Notes under the pieces: model-generated | Told to the model about the DNA's origin: nothing | Databases searched by the model: none | The model's input: only the letters and a program-made list of their open reading frames with translations | Position numbers and translations under genes: made by a program | In this document: positions 36,619 to 44,351 of the stretch, piece by piece | Position numbering within the stretch: position 1 is the first letter of the stretch | How the letters are laid out: each line of letters starts with the position of its first letter | Source of the DNA: Flammeovirga sp. SJP92 | GTDB taxonomy: Bacteria > Bacteroidota > Bacteroidia > Cytophagales > Flammeovirgaceae | Length of the DNA stretch: 64,000 bases | Assembly (NCBI RefSeq): GCF_001583495.1 | Contig: NZ_LQAQ01000063.1 | Coordinates: 124,001-188,000, forward strand | Direction: 5' to 3'

Positions 36619-36996
36619 ACTTTTAGTTGTTTACCAAGTAGAGCCCTTTTTATCATCAGGGTGCTTAATTCCCTTATTGATATTCAGTTTGCTACTTTAA
36701 GTAATAATCAAGTCAGTTAATTTTTTTGTACTCAAAGTACTTGTTGTTATTCTTTCCGGAAAGTCACTTCAAGCTGTTTTTACAATGTTAGCACATTCGG
36801 TTTTGTGAAGCGTTCCGATGGATAATAAATGGGTGTTTTTAGAAAGTGGCACGTATCGGTGGAGGGAAGGGAACTTTACAAGAAGTATCAATAACTCACA
36901 ACAGCTTGGTTTAAGAGTATATTCAACAAAAAAAGACACAACAAAAATGCTGTGTCTTTCCATTTCTAATTATCAAATCTACCTGAATTATCTAAT
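36619..36996. other. Intergenic region upstream of the amylase gene with palindromes
   Basis: This 378-base gap holds GTACT-CAA-AGTAC (36728-36740) and the perfect palindrome CTTTCCGGAAAG (36752-36763). Short open frames at 36770-36960 on both strands have no family likeness I can name. The segment near 36800-36880 is more GC-rich than the surrounding DNA and could be a relic. Confidence 0.4.
36927..36960 (-). terminator. Terminator of the pentose-oxidation operon
   Basis: Perfect AAAGACACA / TGTGTCTTT stem. On the minus strand seven T follow. It lies 37 bases after the last gene of the operon. Confidence 0.85.
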
Positions 36997-38580
36997 CTAA
37001 ATTACATTATCTGAATACTTACCGTTAAGCTTTCTATAGAGTTGTAAAGGATTATCGTTTTTCAGTGTGTCTGGCAATAGTGCGTCTGGAATATTCTGAT
37101 AGGCAACAAACCTTGCAAAACGAACGATCGCTTCTCCTCCTACACTTGTTGCCCACCCAATAGATGAAGCTGGATATGGTCCTCCATGTTGCATAGATGG
37201 ATTCACATCAACACCTGTTGGGTAACCATTGAAAATGATTCTGCCTACTTTTAATTCCAAAAGGCTGATCAGTTTAGAAGACAAATCATCATCACCGTCG
37301 GAATGTATAGTGGCTGTCAGTTGCCCTTCAAGATGTTTTGCCAAACGAAGCATATCTTTCTCACATTCTACTTCAACCACTAGAGTCACTGGTCCAAAAA
37401 TTTCTTCATGGAGTGATTTGTCATTGATAAAATGATCTATTGTCGTTTTGAATAAGGCATTAGGAGGTGTTTTTTCATTTTCGTTCCATTCCACCTCATT
37501 GACCCATTCCACATTAGGGTTACTTTTCAATCTCACTAATCCATGATAGTAAGCAGAAAGAATTCCCTTGTTCAGCATTACCCCTCTGCTATTATCATTC
37601 AATTGAGAGGAAAGTCCTTTGATCAGTTCATCATCCGCCAATGTCACAATCAAACCTGGGTTGGTACAGAACTGCCCAACACCTAAGCAAACAGAAGTTG
37701 AAAGCCCTGCAATCAATTCTTGCTTCTTATTTTCTAATGCTTTCTTACCAATAAAAACGGGGTTGATACTTCCCATTTCAGCATAAACTGGAATAGGATC
37801 AGGACGAGAAGCTGCAATGTCCATTAAAGCTTTTCCACCTTTAAATGAACCTGTAAAACCGACCGCTTGAGTTGCTGGATGTTGTACAAGCTTTGCCCCA
37901 AGATCATTGCCTACACCTTGCAACAATGAGAATACACCATTGGGCATATTGGTTTTCAAAGCGGCAACTGCAACGGCTTGTGCAAATAATTCAGAAGTTT
38001 CCGGGTGAGATGGATGTCCTTTTACCACTACAGGGTTTCCTGCCGCTAATGCAGACGCTGTATCTCCACCTAAAGAACCAAATGCAAATGGGAAGTTGGA
38101 GGCTCCAAAAACAACCACTGGCCCGATGGGACGCATCATACGTCTGATATCTGGCTTAGGTACTGGCTGACGGTCAGGAATTGCTGTATCAATACTCGGC
38201 TGTGTCCATTGCCCTGCTTCAGCGATACTGGCAAACGCTCTGATCTGTCCACACGTTCTTCCTCTTTCGCCCGTTAATCTTGGAATTCCCAATCCACTTT
38301 CTCTGTGTCCTACTTCTAAAAGTGTATCTCCTAAAGCTTCAATTTCATCAGCAATTGCATTTAAAAACAATGCGATTTCTTTTCCGCTTAGATTTCTATA
38401 TTCTTCAAAGGCATCTTGTGCCTTAAGCATTGCTAATTCAATTTCTTTCTCTTCTGAAGTATAAAAGTTACCCGTTGATTCAGAGGTCACTGGGTTAATA
38501 GAAGAGAACTTTTCTCCAGAAGGTTTCAACCAAACACCTCCTATGTAAGAGCTTCCCGAAATAGTTTTTTCTTTAATCAT
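36997..38580 (-). CDS. Alpha-ketoglutarate semialdehyde dehydrogenase (2,5-dioxovalerate dehydrogenase)
   Basis: A 527-residue NADP-type aldehyde dehydrogenase of the KGSADH length class. Key sites are the cofactor segment VVVFGASNFPFAFGSLGGDTASALAAGNPVVVKGHPSHPET, the FTGSFKGGKAL loop, the general-base region YAEMGSINPVFIG (Glu) and the catalytic Cys in CLGVGQFCTNPGL. These match enzymes that oxidise 2-oxoglutarate semialdehyde to 2-oxoglutarate, the last step of non-phosphorylative pentose or glucarate breakdown. Its ATG overlaps the upstream GH43 stop by 8 bases. With the FAH dehydratase, lactonase and SDR upstream, it completes the end of a Weimberg-type route. Confidence 0.9.
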   Translation of the reverse strand: MIKEKTISGSSYIGGVWLKPSGEKFSSINPVTSESTGNFYTSEEKEIELAMLKAQDAFEEYRNLSGKEIALFLNAIADEIEALGDTLLEVGHRESGLGIPRLTGERGRTCGQIRAFASIAEAGQWTQPSIDTAIPDRQPVPKPDIRRMMRPIGPVVVFGASNFPFAFGSLGGDTASALAAGNPVVVKGHPSHPETSELFAQAVAVAALKTNMPNGVFSLLQGVGNDLGAKLVQHPATQAVGFTGSFKGGKALMDIAASRPDPIPVYAEMGSINPVFIGKKALENKKQELIAGLSTSVCLGVGQFCTNPGLIVTLADDELIKGLSSQLNDNSRGVMLNKGILSAYYHGLVRLKSNPNVEWVNEVEWNENEKTPPNALFKTTIDHFINDKSLHEEIFGPVTLVVEVECEKDMLRLAKHLEGQLTATIHSDGDDDLSSKLISLLELKVGRIIFNGYPTGVDVNPSMQHGGPYPASSIGWATSVGGEAIVRFARFVAYQNIPDALLPDTLKNDNPLQLYRKLNGKYSDNVI

Positions 38581-40189
38581 GAGTCAATTCTTTATAGCTG
38601 AAATATTCAAAATCGGCGTGCTGTCTTCTGCCTGATAAATCTTGACAGCAAACACCTACAAACGCTCCTGTAAATGCTGCTCTGTAGCGTACATTCTCAT
38701 CTCTTACGTACTCATCTGATAGAATACTTCCATCCAAAACAGGCCCTACTTTTATCCACTCGCCTTCTTTTACGGCATAGTAGAATTGTAATTGAGCACC
38801 ATTGTAATCCATTTTCATCCACACTTTTTCTGCGTCTGAAACATCAATGGGTTCAATTGGTTCTTGCTGATCATACTTATCACAAGTGATGATGTACAAT
38901 TCTTTTTTGGTGCCATCATCATTTCCCATTATATGTAAGTAGTGATAATGGAATGTATTATAATAGGCTACCAATCCTGCCATTTGCTGGAATGAAACAG
39001 GATCAAATTCTACACACGTTTCCGCTACAACATGATGTTCCTGTACTCTATGAGCTACTAATGATTGTCTGAAAACTGAACTTAATGATTCTCTGCCGTA
39101 CAATCTCAAATAGCCTTCTCTATCATTTTGAGTAATCCAATCTTCCGTCATAGGTACTCTTAAGGCATGAAGATGGATGTCCAATGGCTGATCTGGCGCA
39201 AAAGTAATTTTCTCTACCTTAGACTTTGGTTTGTGTTCTGGAAGTTGAGGAGCTTCTACTTCTTTTCTTGGTACATTATTATCCCCCACTTTATATAACC
39301 AATCATCTTCTCTCCATTCGAATTTTTCAATGGCTGATTCTCTACCTGTAATGCATCTTCCTCTTTCTGTCAAAGGTCTTCCTACTAAGAACACACCGTA
39401 CCACTCTCCATTTTGTGTTTCTACAAACTGACCATGACCTGATCTTTGTAAGTAGTTTTGAGGAGTATCTTTACAGGTAATGATTGGGTTTTGAGGATGA
39501 ACTTCGTAAGGCCCAAATAAGCTTTTTGATCTAGCTAAAGTCATGGCATGGTTAAATTCCGTTCCCCCTTCAGCAGTCAACAAATAATAGTAGCCATTTT
39601 TCTTAAAAATGTGTGGTCCTTCTGTTCCTCCTAGTTCTGTTCCTGGGAAGATATAATGGATATCACCTATTAATTTCTGCTCTTCTTCTGAATATTCTTG
39701 TAATACAATTCCACCAAAAAACTTACGTTTACGGTGATCCATAATCATATTGACTAACCATATTTTTCCGTCATCATCATGGAAGAATGATGAGTCAAAT
39801 CCACTTGAATTCAAATACACTGGCTCTGACCATGGTCCCATGATATCTTTTGCTGTCACTACATAGTTAGGGGTATCTTTCCATGTTGCACCATCAAAAC
39901 TCAAGACATTGGTATACAACAAATAGTAAGTTTCATTGTGCTCATTGTAGCTTAAACAAGGCGCCCAAACTCCACCTGAATCAGGCACACCTCTCATGTC
40001 TAACTGTGATGTTCTATCTAATGGTCTTGTGATCAATTCCCAATTCACCAAATCTTTGGAATGGTGAATTTGATATCCTGGAAACCACTCAAACGTTGAT
40101 GTTGCTATATAATAATCATCCCCTCTTCTTAGAATACTTGGATCTGGATTGAACCCTCTAAGAATGGGATTTTGAATCATTTTTGTCAT
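38573..40189 (-). CDS. GH43 glycosidase (beta-xylosidase/arabinofuranosidase type)
   Basis: I chose the ATG at 40189 (MTKMIQNPILRGFNPDPSI), which follows AAAGAAGAA. The longer ORF reads into a REP-like element. The 538-residue protein has a five-blade propeller GH43 domain: base Asp in GFNPDPSILRRG, pKa-setting Asp in GFDSSFFHDDDGKIWL and acid Glu in GTELGGTEGPHIFKKNGYYYLL. A C-terminal beta-sandwich (~340-538) is typical of GH43 xylosidases. No signal peptide is seen, so it probably acts in the cytoplasm or periplasm on short xylo-oligosaccharides and supplies pentose to the pathway encoded around it. Confidence 0.92.
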   Translation of the reverse strand: MTKMIQNPILRGFNPDPSILRRGDDYYIATSTFEWFPGYQIHHSKDLVNWELITRPLDRTSQLDMRGVPDSGGVWAPCLSYNEHNETYYLLYTNVLSFDGATWKDTPNYVVTAKDIMGPWSEPVYLNSSGFDSSFFHDDDGKIWLVNMIMDHRKRKFFGGIVLQEYSEEEQKLIGDIHYIFPGTELGGTEGPHIFKKNGYYYLLTAEGGTEFNHAMTLARSKSLFGPYEVHPQNPIITCKDTPQNYLQRSGHGQFVETQNGEWYGVFLVGRPLTERGRCITGRESAIEKFEWREDDWLYKVGDNNVPRKEVEAPQLPEHKPKSKVEKITFAPDQPLDIHLHALRVPMTEDWITQNDREGYLRLYGRESLSSVFRQSLVAHRVQEHHVVAETCVEFDPVSFQQMAGLVAYYNTFHYHYLHIMGNDDGTKKELYIITCDKYDQQEPIEPIDVSDAEKVWMKMDYNGAQLQFYYAVKEGEWIKVGPVLDGSILSDEYVRDENVRYRAAFTGAFVGVCCQDLSGRRQHADFEYFSYKELTHD

Positions 40190-40239
40190 TTCTTCTTTTA
40201 TTAAAATATGAATATTTTTTGTAGGTTGACACATAAGGC

Positions 40240-40261
40240 GGGTCGACACGTAGGTCGACCC
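40240..40261. repeat. REP-like hairpin overlapping the end of the hydroxyacid dehydrogenase gene
   Basis: GGGTCGAC / GTCGACCC arms around ACGTAG, followed by CTACA. The stop codon of the dehydrogenase gene lies in that CTACA tail. It has the same stem-then-CTACA layout as the other elements, but a different stem sequence. Confidence 0.6.
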
Positions 40262-41212
40262 CTACACCACCTGGCATCGCAGTGCTTCCCCATTTAATGT
40301 ACGCTCCACTTCTTCTGCAGCATAGCGTTGTAATCTTCTTACACTTGCTTCGCTATAATATGAAATATGAGGCGTCATCAGAATATTTTTTGCAGTTCTC
40401 AATGGATGATCTCCTTCCATCGGTTCTGCTTCAAAAACATCGATTCCTGCATTGGCAATTTCTCCTTGATTCAATGCATCCGCTAGCTCTTTTGTATGAA
40501 TCAATGCTCCTCTTGAAGTATTAATCAAAGTTGCTGTAGGCTTCATTTTTGACAACCTTTCCTGATTGATCAAATGATGTGTCTCAGGTGTGTGAGGTAA
40601 ATGCAGCGAAAGAATATCAGCCATTTTAATTGCTTCTTCTAATTCCACTTTCTGAACATTCATACCTGATAAAACAGCCTGTGATACATAAGGATCATAT
40701 GCATAACATTTGAAGCCAAAAGCCTGCATTCGTTTTATCGTTTCTCTTCCGATACGTCCTGCACCCAATACTACAAAGTTCATATCTGAAAAAGATTTCA
40801 GTGTGGTAGGCGTAGAGGCAGGCCATTGATTTCCTATAATAGAGTTATGCCAAAAAGGAAGTTGTCTACCTAGTGAAACGGCTAATGATGCTGCATGGTC
40901 TGCAACTTCTGCAATACCATAATCTGGAACATTACACACTGCTATTCCATATTTTTTTGCCGCTTCTAAATCAATATTATCCACCCCTATTCCATACCTC
41001 ACTATCACTTTAGCGTTGTTTAACTGAGAAAGGATTCTATCTGAATAAATACCGTATTGTACCAAAAGGGCATCTGCGTCTTTTGCTACTTCTATTATTT
41101 TATCTTCTTCTTTATGTTGATAGATCTCAAGGTTGAATCCTGCTCTATCACATACTTTTTTTTCTTCTTCAAAGGCTCCTGCAAAATTGCAGTCTGAGAT
41201 TACTACTTTCAT
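40262..41212 (-). CDS. D-2-hydroxyacid dehydrogenase (C-terminal-binding-protein-like)
   Basis: The ATG at 41212 (MKVVISDCNFAGAFEEEKKV) gives a 316-residue protein of normal family length; the longer ORF reads into a hairpin element. The Rossmann motif is VVLGAGRIGRETIKRMQAFG. The catalytic residues appear as LINTSRGALIHT (Arg), DVFEAEPMEGDHPL (Glu) and MTPHISYYSEAS (His). Such enzymes reduce 2-oxo acids, for example glyoxylate or hydroxypyruvate. It has no defined step in the Weimberg route, and both ends abut REP-like hairpins. Its place in the operon hints at a side reaction on a pathway keto-acid. Confidence 0.85.
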   Translation of the reverse strand: MKVVISDCNFAGAFEEEKKVCDRAGFNLEIYQHKEEDKIIEVAKDADALLVQYGIYSDRILSQLNNAKVIVRYGIGVDNIDLEAAKKYGIAVCNVPDYGIAEVADHAASLAVSLGRQLPFWHNSIIGNQWPASTPTTLKSFSDMNFVVLGAGRIGRETIKRMQAFGFKCYAYDPYVSQAVLSGMNVQKVELEEAIKMADILSLHLPHTPETHHLINQERLSKMKPTATLINTSRGALIHTKELADALNQGEIANAGIDVFEAEPMEGDHPLRTAKNILMTPHISYYSEASVRRLQRYAAEEVERTLNGEALRCQVV

Positions 41213-41232
41213 CTTGTTTGATTTATTAGTAA

Positions 41233-41272
41233 ATGTGGTTCGCATGGACGTTGTAATACAACGACACTACAT
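41233..41272. repeat. REP-like hairpin element
   Basis: Head TGTGGTTCGCATGGA, palindrome CGTTGTA-A-TACAACG at 41249-41263, tail CACTACA. It lies 20 bases upstream of the hydroxyacid dehydrogenase start and probably falls in its leader. It is a clear relative of 41328-41348. Confidence 0.7.
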
Positions 41273-41303
41273 ATTTTAGAGTGATGAAGGAAAGTGGCCC
41301 GTC

Positions 41304-41436
41304 AAGTGGTTTTTATGGTGGTTCGGCGGACGTTGCAATGCAACGTCCCTACAACGGTATCCATCATAAAGGATATTCTACCATAAATTGAAAGGAGACT
41401 GTAGGGATGTCCACTGAAACACAACAAGAACCATTT
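41304..41436. repeat. Inverted pair of REP-like elements
   Basis: The left copy has a 21-base head (41304-41324), identical to the one at 62818-62838, then a perfect 10-bp stem hairpin GGACGTTGCA-A-TGCAACGTCC (41328-41348) and CCTACA. The right copy is inverted: CTGTAGGGATGTCC at about 41399 and CAAGAACCA near 41425-41433, with a decayed hairpin. The pair sits in the 256-base gap between the FAH and hydroxyacid dehydrogenase genes. Confidence 0.7.
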
Positions 41437-41468
41437 TTTCTACATTCTTAATTCTTCATTAAAAACCC

Positions 41469-42641
41469 TTACGCCGTCAATACTCCTCTTTTGGTCAGGT
41501 TTTTCATCAATTCTGAAATACCAAAAGTCCATCTTGGTGCCTTGTTGGTATGATTTACCGTATTGGTAAGCATCCCCAGCTTTGCGGAAGAAATAGAAAC
41601 TACATCACCTACTTTGTGAGTGAAACCATTGCCTTTGTCTCCTCTGTCTTTAGTAGGAGCAAATAATGTCCCTGTGAAAAGTGCGAAGCCATCAGGGTAT
41701 TGGTGGTTGTCACTGAAAGTCTGCCCTACTAGATCCAACACATCTCTACTGATCTGCGTCATATCACTTTTATCATCCAGAATAAACCCGTCTTCTTTTC
41801 CTTGTACTAGCACTCTCACTTCTGCCTTACGTACATCTTCTATCGAAAATGAATCATCGAAAATGCGTATAAAAGGACCGATAGCACATGATGCATTATT
41901 GTCTTTGGCTTTCCCCAAAAGTAAAGCACTTCTTCCTTCTATATCTCTTAGGTTTACATCATTACCTAATGTGGCTCCGATCACATCTCCGTTGCCATTT
42001 ACAGCCAATACAATTTCCGGTTCAGGATTATTCCATTCTGAAATCGGCAAGATTCCAATTTCTGCACCTACACCCACTGAAGACATTGGCTGTGCTTTAG
42101 TGAATACTTCTGCATAAGGCCCAATCCCTACTTCCATATATTGTGACCACATTCCTTCTGCCTGCAATACTTCTTTCAGATCTTCTGAAGCTTTAGAACC
42201 CGGTACAATTTCACGTACATCTCCGCCAATTTTATCATTGATCATTCCTCTTAGCTCATCCGCTTTTGAAGCATCTCCTCCTGCTCTTTCTTCAATCACT
42301 CTTTCCAGCATTGAAACCATGAAAGTTACACCACATGCTTTGATCGCTTGAATATCAAAAGGGGAAATAAAATGAGTTTTGTCCACACTCCCTTCAAGAG
42401 CATTCTCCATCAATTCCTCATAACTTCCCAGTTTCTCCAATAAAGAAACATCTATTGTACTTAAATCAATATTGAGATTGAATAGATCAGAGGTAGTAGG
42501 TGCCAATGTTGTCAAATTGTATACTCCTTCTTCTTTGATGATAACAGGAGCAGGTCCCGTTTCAACGCCAACCATCCAAACTCTTCCTATTAATGTACCT
42601 TCAAACTGATCTGCAGGTAAGTATTGTTTCAAATCACTCAT
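41469..42641 (-). CDS. FAH-family 2-keto-3-deoxy-pentonate dehydratase (XylX-like)
   Basis: A 390-residue protein with a C-terminal fumarylacetoacetate hydrolase fold. The N-terminal cap (GRVWMVGVETGPAPVIIKEE, LAPTTSDLFNL) and total length match Caulobacter-type XylX, which dehydrates 2-keto-3-deoxy-D-xylonate to 2-oxoglutarate semialdehyde. FAH-type residues include GAEIGILPISEWNNPEPEIVLAV (Glu metal ligands), ATLGNDVNLRDIEGRSALLLGKAKD (Asp) and LFTGTLFAPTKDRGDKGNGFTH. The KGSADH gene in the same operon supports the dehydratase role. A diketo-acid hydrolase, as in the rhamnose pathway, is the alternative. It starts 16 bases after the lactonase stop. Confidence 0.85.
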   Translation of the reverse strand: MSDLKQYLPADQFEGTLIGRVWMVGVETGPAPVIIKEEGVYNLTTLAPTTSDLFNLNIDLSTIDVSLLEKLGSYEELMENALEGSVDKTHFISPFDIQAIKACGVTFMVSMLERVIEERAGGDASKADELRGMINDKIGGDVREIVPGSKASEDLKEVLQAEGMWSQYMEVGIGPYAEVFTKAQPMSSVGVGAEIGILPISEWNNPEPEIVLAVNGNGDVIGATLGNDVNLRDIEGRSALLLGKAKDNNASCAIGPFIRIFDDSFSIEDVRKAEVRVLVQGKEDGFILDDKSDMTQISRDVLDLVGQTFSDNHQYPDGFALFTGTLFAPTKDRGDKGNGFTHKVGDVVSISSAKLGMLTNTVNHTNKAPRWTFGISELMKNLTKRGVLTA

Positions 42642-42657
42642 TGTATTGTTTGTTTTT

Positions 42658-43548
42658 TTAATATTGAACTAATGATGTTGGAAGCCCTTTTACGCCAGGC
42701 TTAAAAGCGAATAGACTTCCTGCTAGAGGAAATTCTTGTTTGTCTTCATCTGTCATCAGGTACCTTGCGGTTGTGATGTATAAAGTGTCAAGATGCTCTC
42801 CTCCAAACGTACAGCTTGTAATATTTGGCACTGGCATTTCATACACTTCCAGCACCTCTCCTTGTGGTGATAATTTTGTGATTCTTGCTCCCGCAAAAGA
42901 ACATTGCCATAGATTGCCATCAGCATCTACAGTGAGTCCATCAGGATAACCTTCGGGATCATTGAGCTGGTATAAAACTCTTTTATTTTTAATGCTTTCA
43001 CCGTCAATATCATAAGCATAAATAACCCTTTTAATAGTATCATTATGATAGAGCGTCTTTCCATCAGGACTAAATGCAGGACCGTTAGTAATGATGTAAT
43101 CACTGTCTAAATGTGCTACTTTCCCATCTGCTCCTAACCTGTATAAACTTCCTGACGCTTTCTTCTCCTTTTCATCCATTGACCCTGCCCAAAAGTTGCC
43201 GTAAGTATCTACCTTTCCGTCATTAAATCTGTTTTCCGGTAGATGTTCCTCCAACGACTGAATCATTTTATAATCATCGTTTTCAAAGTCAATGAAAGCA
43301 AAACCATCTCGAACGGTACCGATAAAACCTCCCTTATCTCTAAATGCCAGACTTGTCAACTCAAAACTCAGTTGCCATGACTTTTTAGATTGATTGAAAG
43401 TTGAGTAACGGTGTACTTTTTTTTCTACAATGTCCAGCCAATAAATTGCCTGTTCATGCTCTACCCAAAGCGGTCCTTCTCCAAGTGTAGCAGGAATCTC
43501 CCAAAGGCATTCCAACGACTCTATTTTTCTATTAATTACTACCTGCAT
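42658..43548 (-). CDS. SMP-30/gluconolactonase-family sugar lactonase
   Basis: A 296-residue six-bladed propeller hydrolase. Divalent-metal ligands are visible: Glu in TLGEGPLWVEHEQAIYWLDI, Asn in DYIITNGPAFSPDGKTLYHND and Asp in GYPDGLTVDADGNLWQC, with RFNDGKVDTYGNFWAGSMD between. The enzyme hydrolyses a sugar 1,4-lactone; here the likely substrate is xylono- or arabinono-lactone from the adjacent dehydrogenase. Its ATG lies inside the end of the SDR gene (17-base overlap), preceded by GGAGAAG, which argues for translational coupling. Confidence 0.92.
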   Translation of the reverse strand: MQVVINRKIESLECLWEIPATLGEGPLWVEHEQAIYWLDIVEKKVHRYSTFNQSKKSWQLSFELTSLAFRDKGGFIGTVRDGFAFIDFENDDYKMIQSLEEHLPENRFNDGKVDTYGNFWAGSMDEKEKKASGSLYRLGADGKVAHLDSDYIITNGPAFSPDGKTLYHNDTIKRVIYAYDIDGESIKNKRVLYQLNDPEGYPDGLTVDADGNLWQCSFAGARITKLSPQGEVLEVYEMPVPNITSCTFGGEHLDTLYITTARYLMTDEDKQEFPLAGSLFAFKPGVKGLPTSLVQY

Positions 43549-44332
43549 ACTCTGCGTCTTCTCCTATTCCTTCACCACCTAACCCTAAATAACCGCCATC
43601 AACTGGCAGATCTGTCCCAGTGATAAAGCTTGCCTCATCACTGCATAAAAACATGCATGCACTTGCCACTTCTTCAGGTTGACCACATCTTCTCATCATG
43701 TGATATTTACCCCAAATCGGTTCATATTTCTCTTGATCATATCCGGCAGCTTTTAAAACTTCTCGAGTCCAAATCCAACCCGGACTCACTGAGTTGACAC
43801 GAATACCCATCGGAGCAAGATCCAATGCAGTACATTTTGTCAATTGATTCACCGCACCTTTAGCGGCATTATAAGTCCATCTTCCAGGCTGAGCGATATG
43901 TGCTGAAATACTTGAAATGTTGACAATGGCACCTTTACCTTGCTGTTCCATTAGTTTACTGACTTCCTGCGTCATCTTCGCAAAACCTATTGGTCCCACT
44001 TCCAGAGAGCGTTGCCATTCGTTTCTCGTTGCCTCTAAACCTGCAGCAATAAACGAGAAGGCATTGTTGATCAGAAAGTCTATACCACCCATTTTTTCAA
44101 TGGCAAACGCAACTTGTTCTTCACAAAACTTCTCATCCAACATATCTCCATGGATAAAATAAATGTCACCACCTTTAGCCTTCAGCTCTTCTACTGTGGC
44201 CAAACCTGTTTCATTATCTATATCTGAAATCACCACCGAACACCCATAAGAAAGAAATGCTTCCACACATGCCCTTCCTATTCCTTGTGCTCCTCCAGTG
44301 ACTAATGCTCTTTTACCTTGTAATCCTCTCAT
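43532..44332 (-). CDS. Short-chain dehydrogenase, probable pentose 1-dehydrogenase
   Basis: A 266-residue classical SDR. Coenzyme motif ALVTGGAQGIGRACVEAFLS (TGxxxGxG), Asp in VVISDIDNETG suggesting NAD+, structural NNAFS, catalytic Ser in IVNISSISAH, Tyr and Lys in RWTYNAAKGAVNQL. RVNSVSPGWIWT follows. It overlaps the lactonase gene and precedes the keto-deoxy acid dehydratase gene, so oxidation of D-xylose or L-arabinose to the lactone is the best inference. SDR substrate range cannot be read from motifs alone. Confidence 0.9.
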   Translation of the reverse strand: MRGLQGKRALVTGGAQGIGRACVEAFLSYGCSVVISDIDNETGLATVEELKAKGGDIYFIHGDMLDEKFCEEQVAFAIEKMGGIDFLINNAFSFIAAGLEATRNEWQRSLEVGPIGFAKMTQEVSKLMEQQGKGAIVNISSISAHIAQPGRWTYNAAKGAVNQLTKCTALDLAPMGIRVNSVSPGWIWTREVLKAAGYDQEKYEPIWGKYHMMRRCGQPEEVASACMFLCSDEASFITGTDLPVDGGYLGLGGEGIGEDAEYAGSN

Positions 44333-44351
44333 AATAGTAGCTCTAAAAAAT

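Noticed and set aside
36769-37000. Short frames on both strands between the amylase and KGSADH genes
   Set aside because: No recognisable domain and no promoter or ribosome site. The plus-strand frame reads through the operon terminator.
40262-41212. The 2-hydroxyacid dehydrogenase as the missing pentonate dehydratase
   Set aside because: It has an intact NAD Rossmann motif and the Arg/Glu/His set of 2-hydroxyacid dehydrogenases, and no iron-sulfur or enolase-type metal site.
41620-42117. A 165-codon plus-strand frame inside the FAH dehydratase gene
   Set aside because: It is the complement of a well-supported gene with Ser/Pro-rich translation typical of antisense reading.
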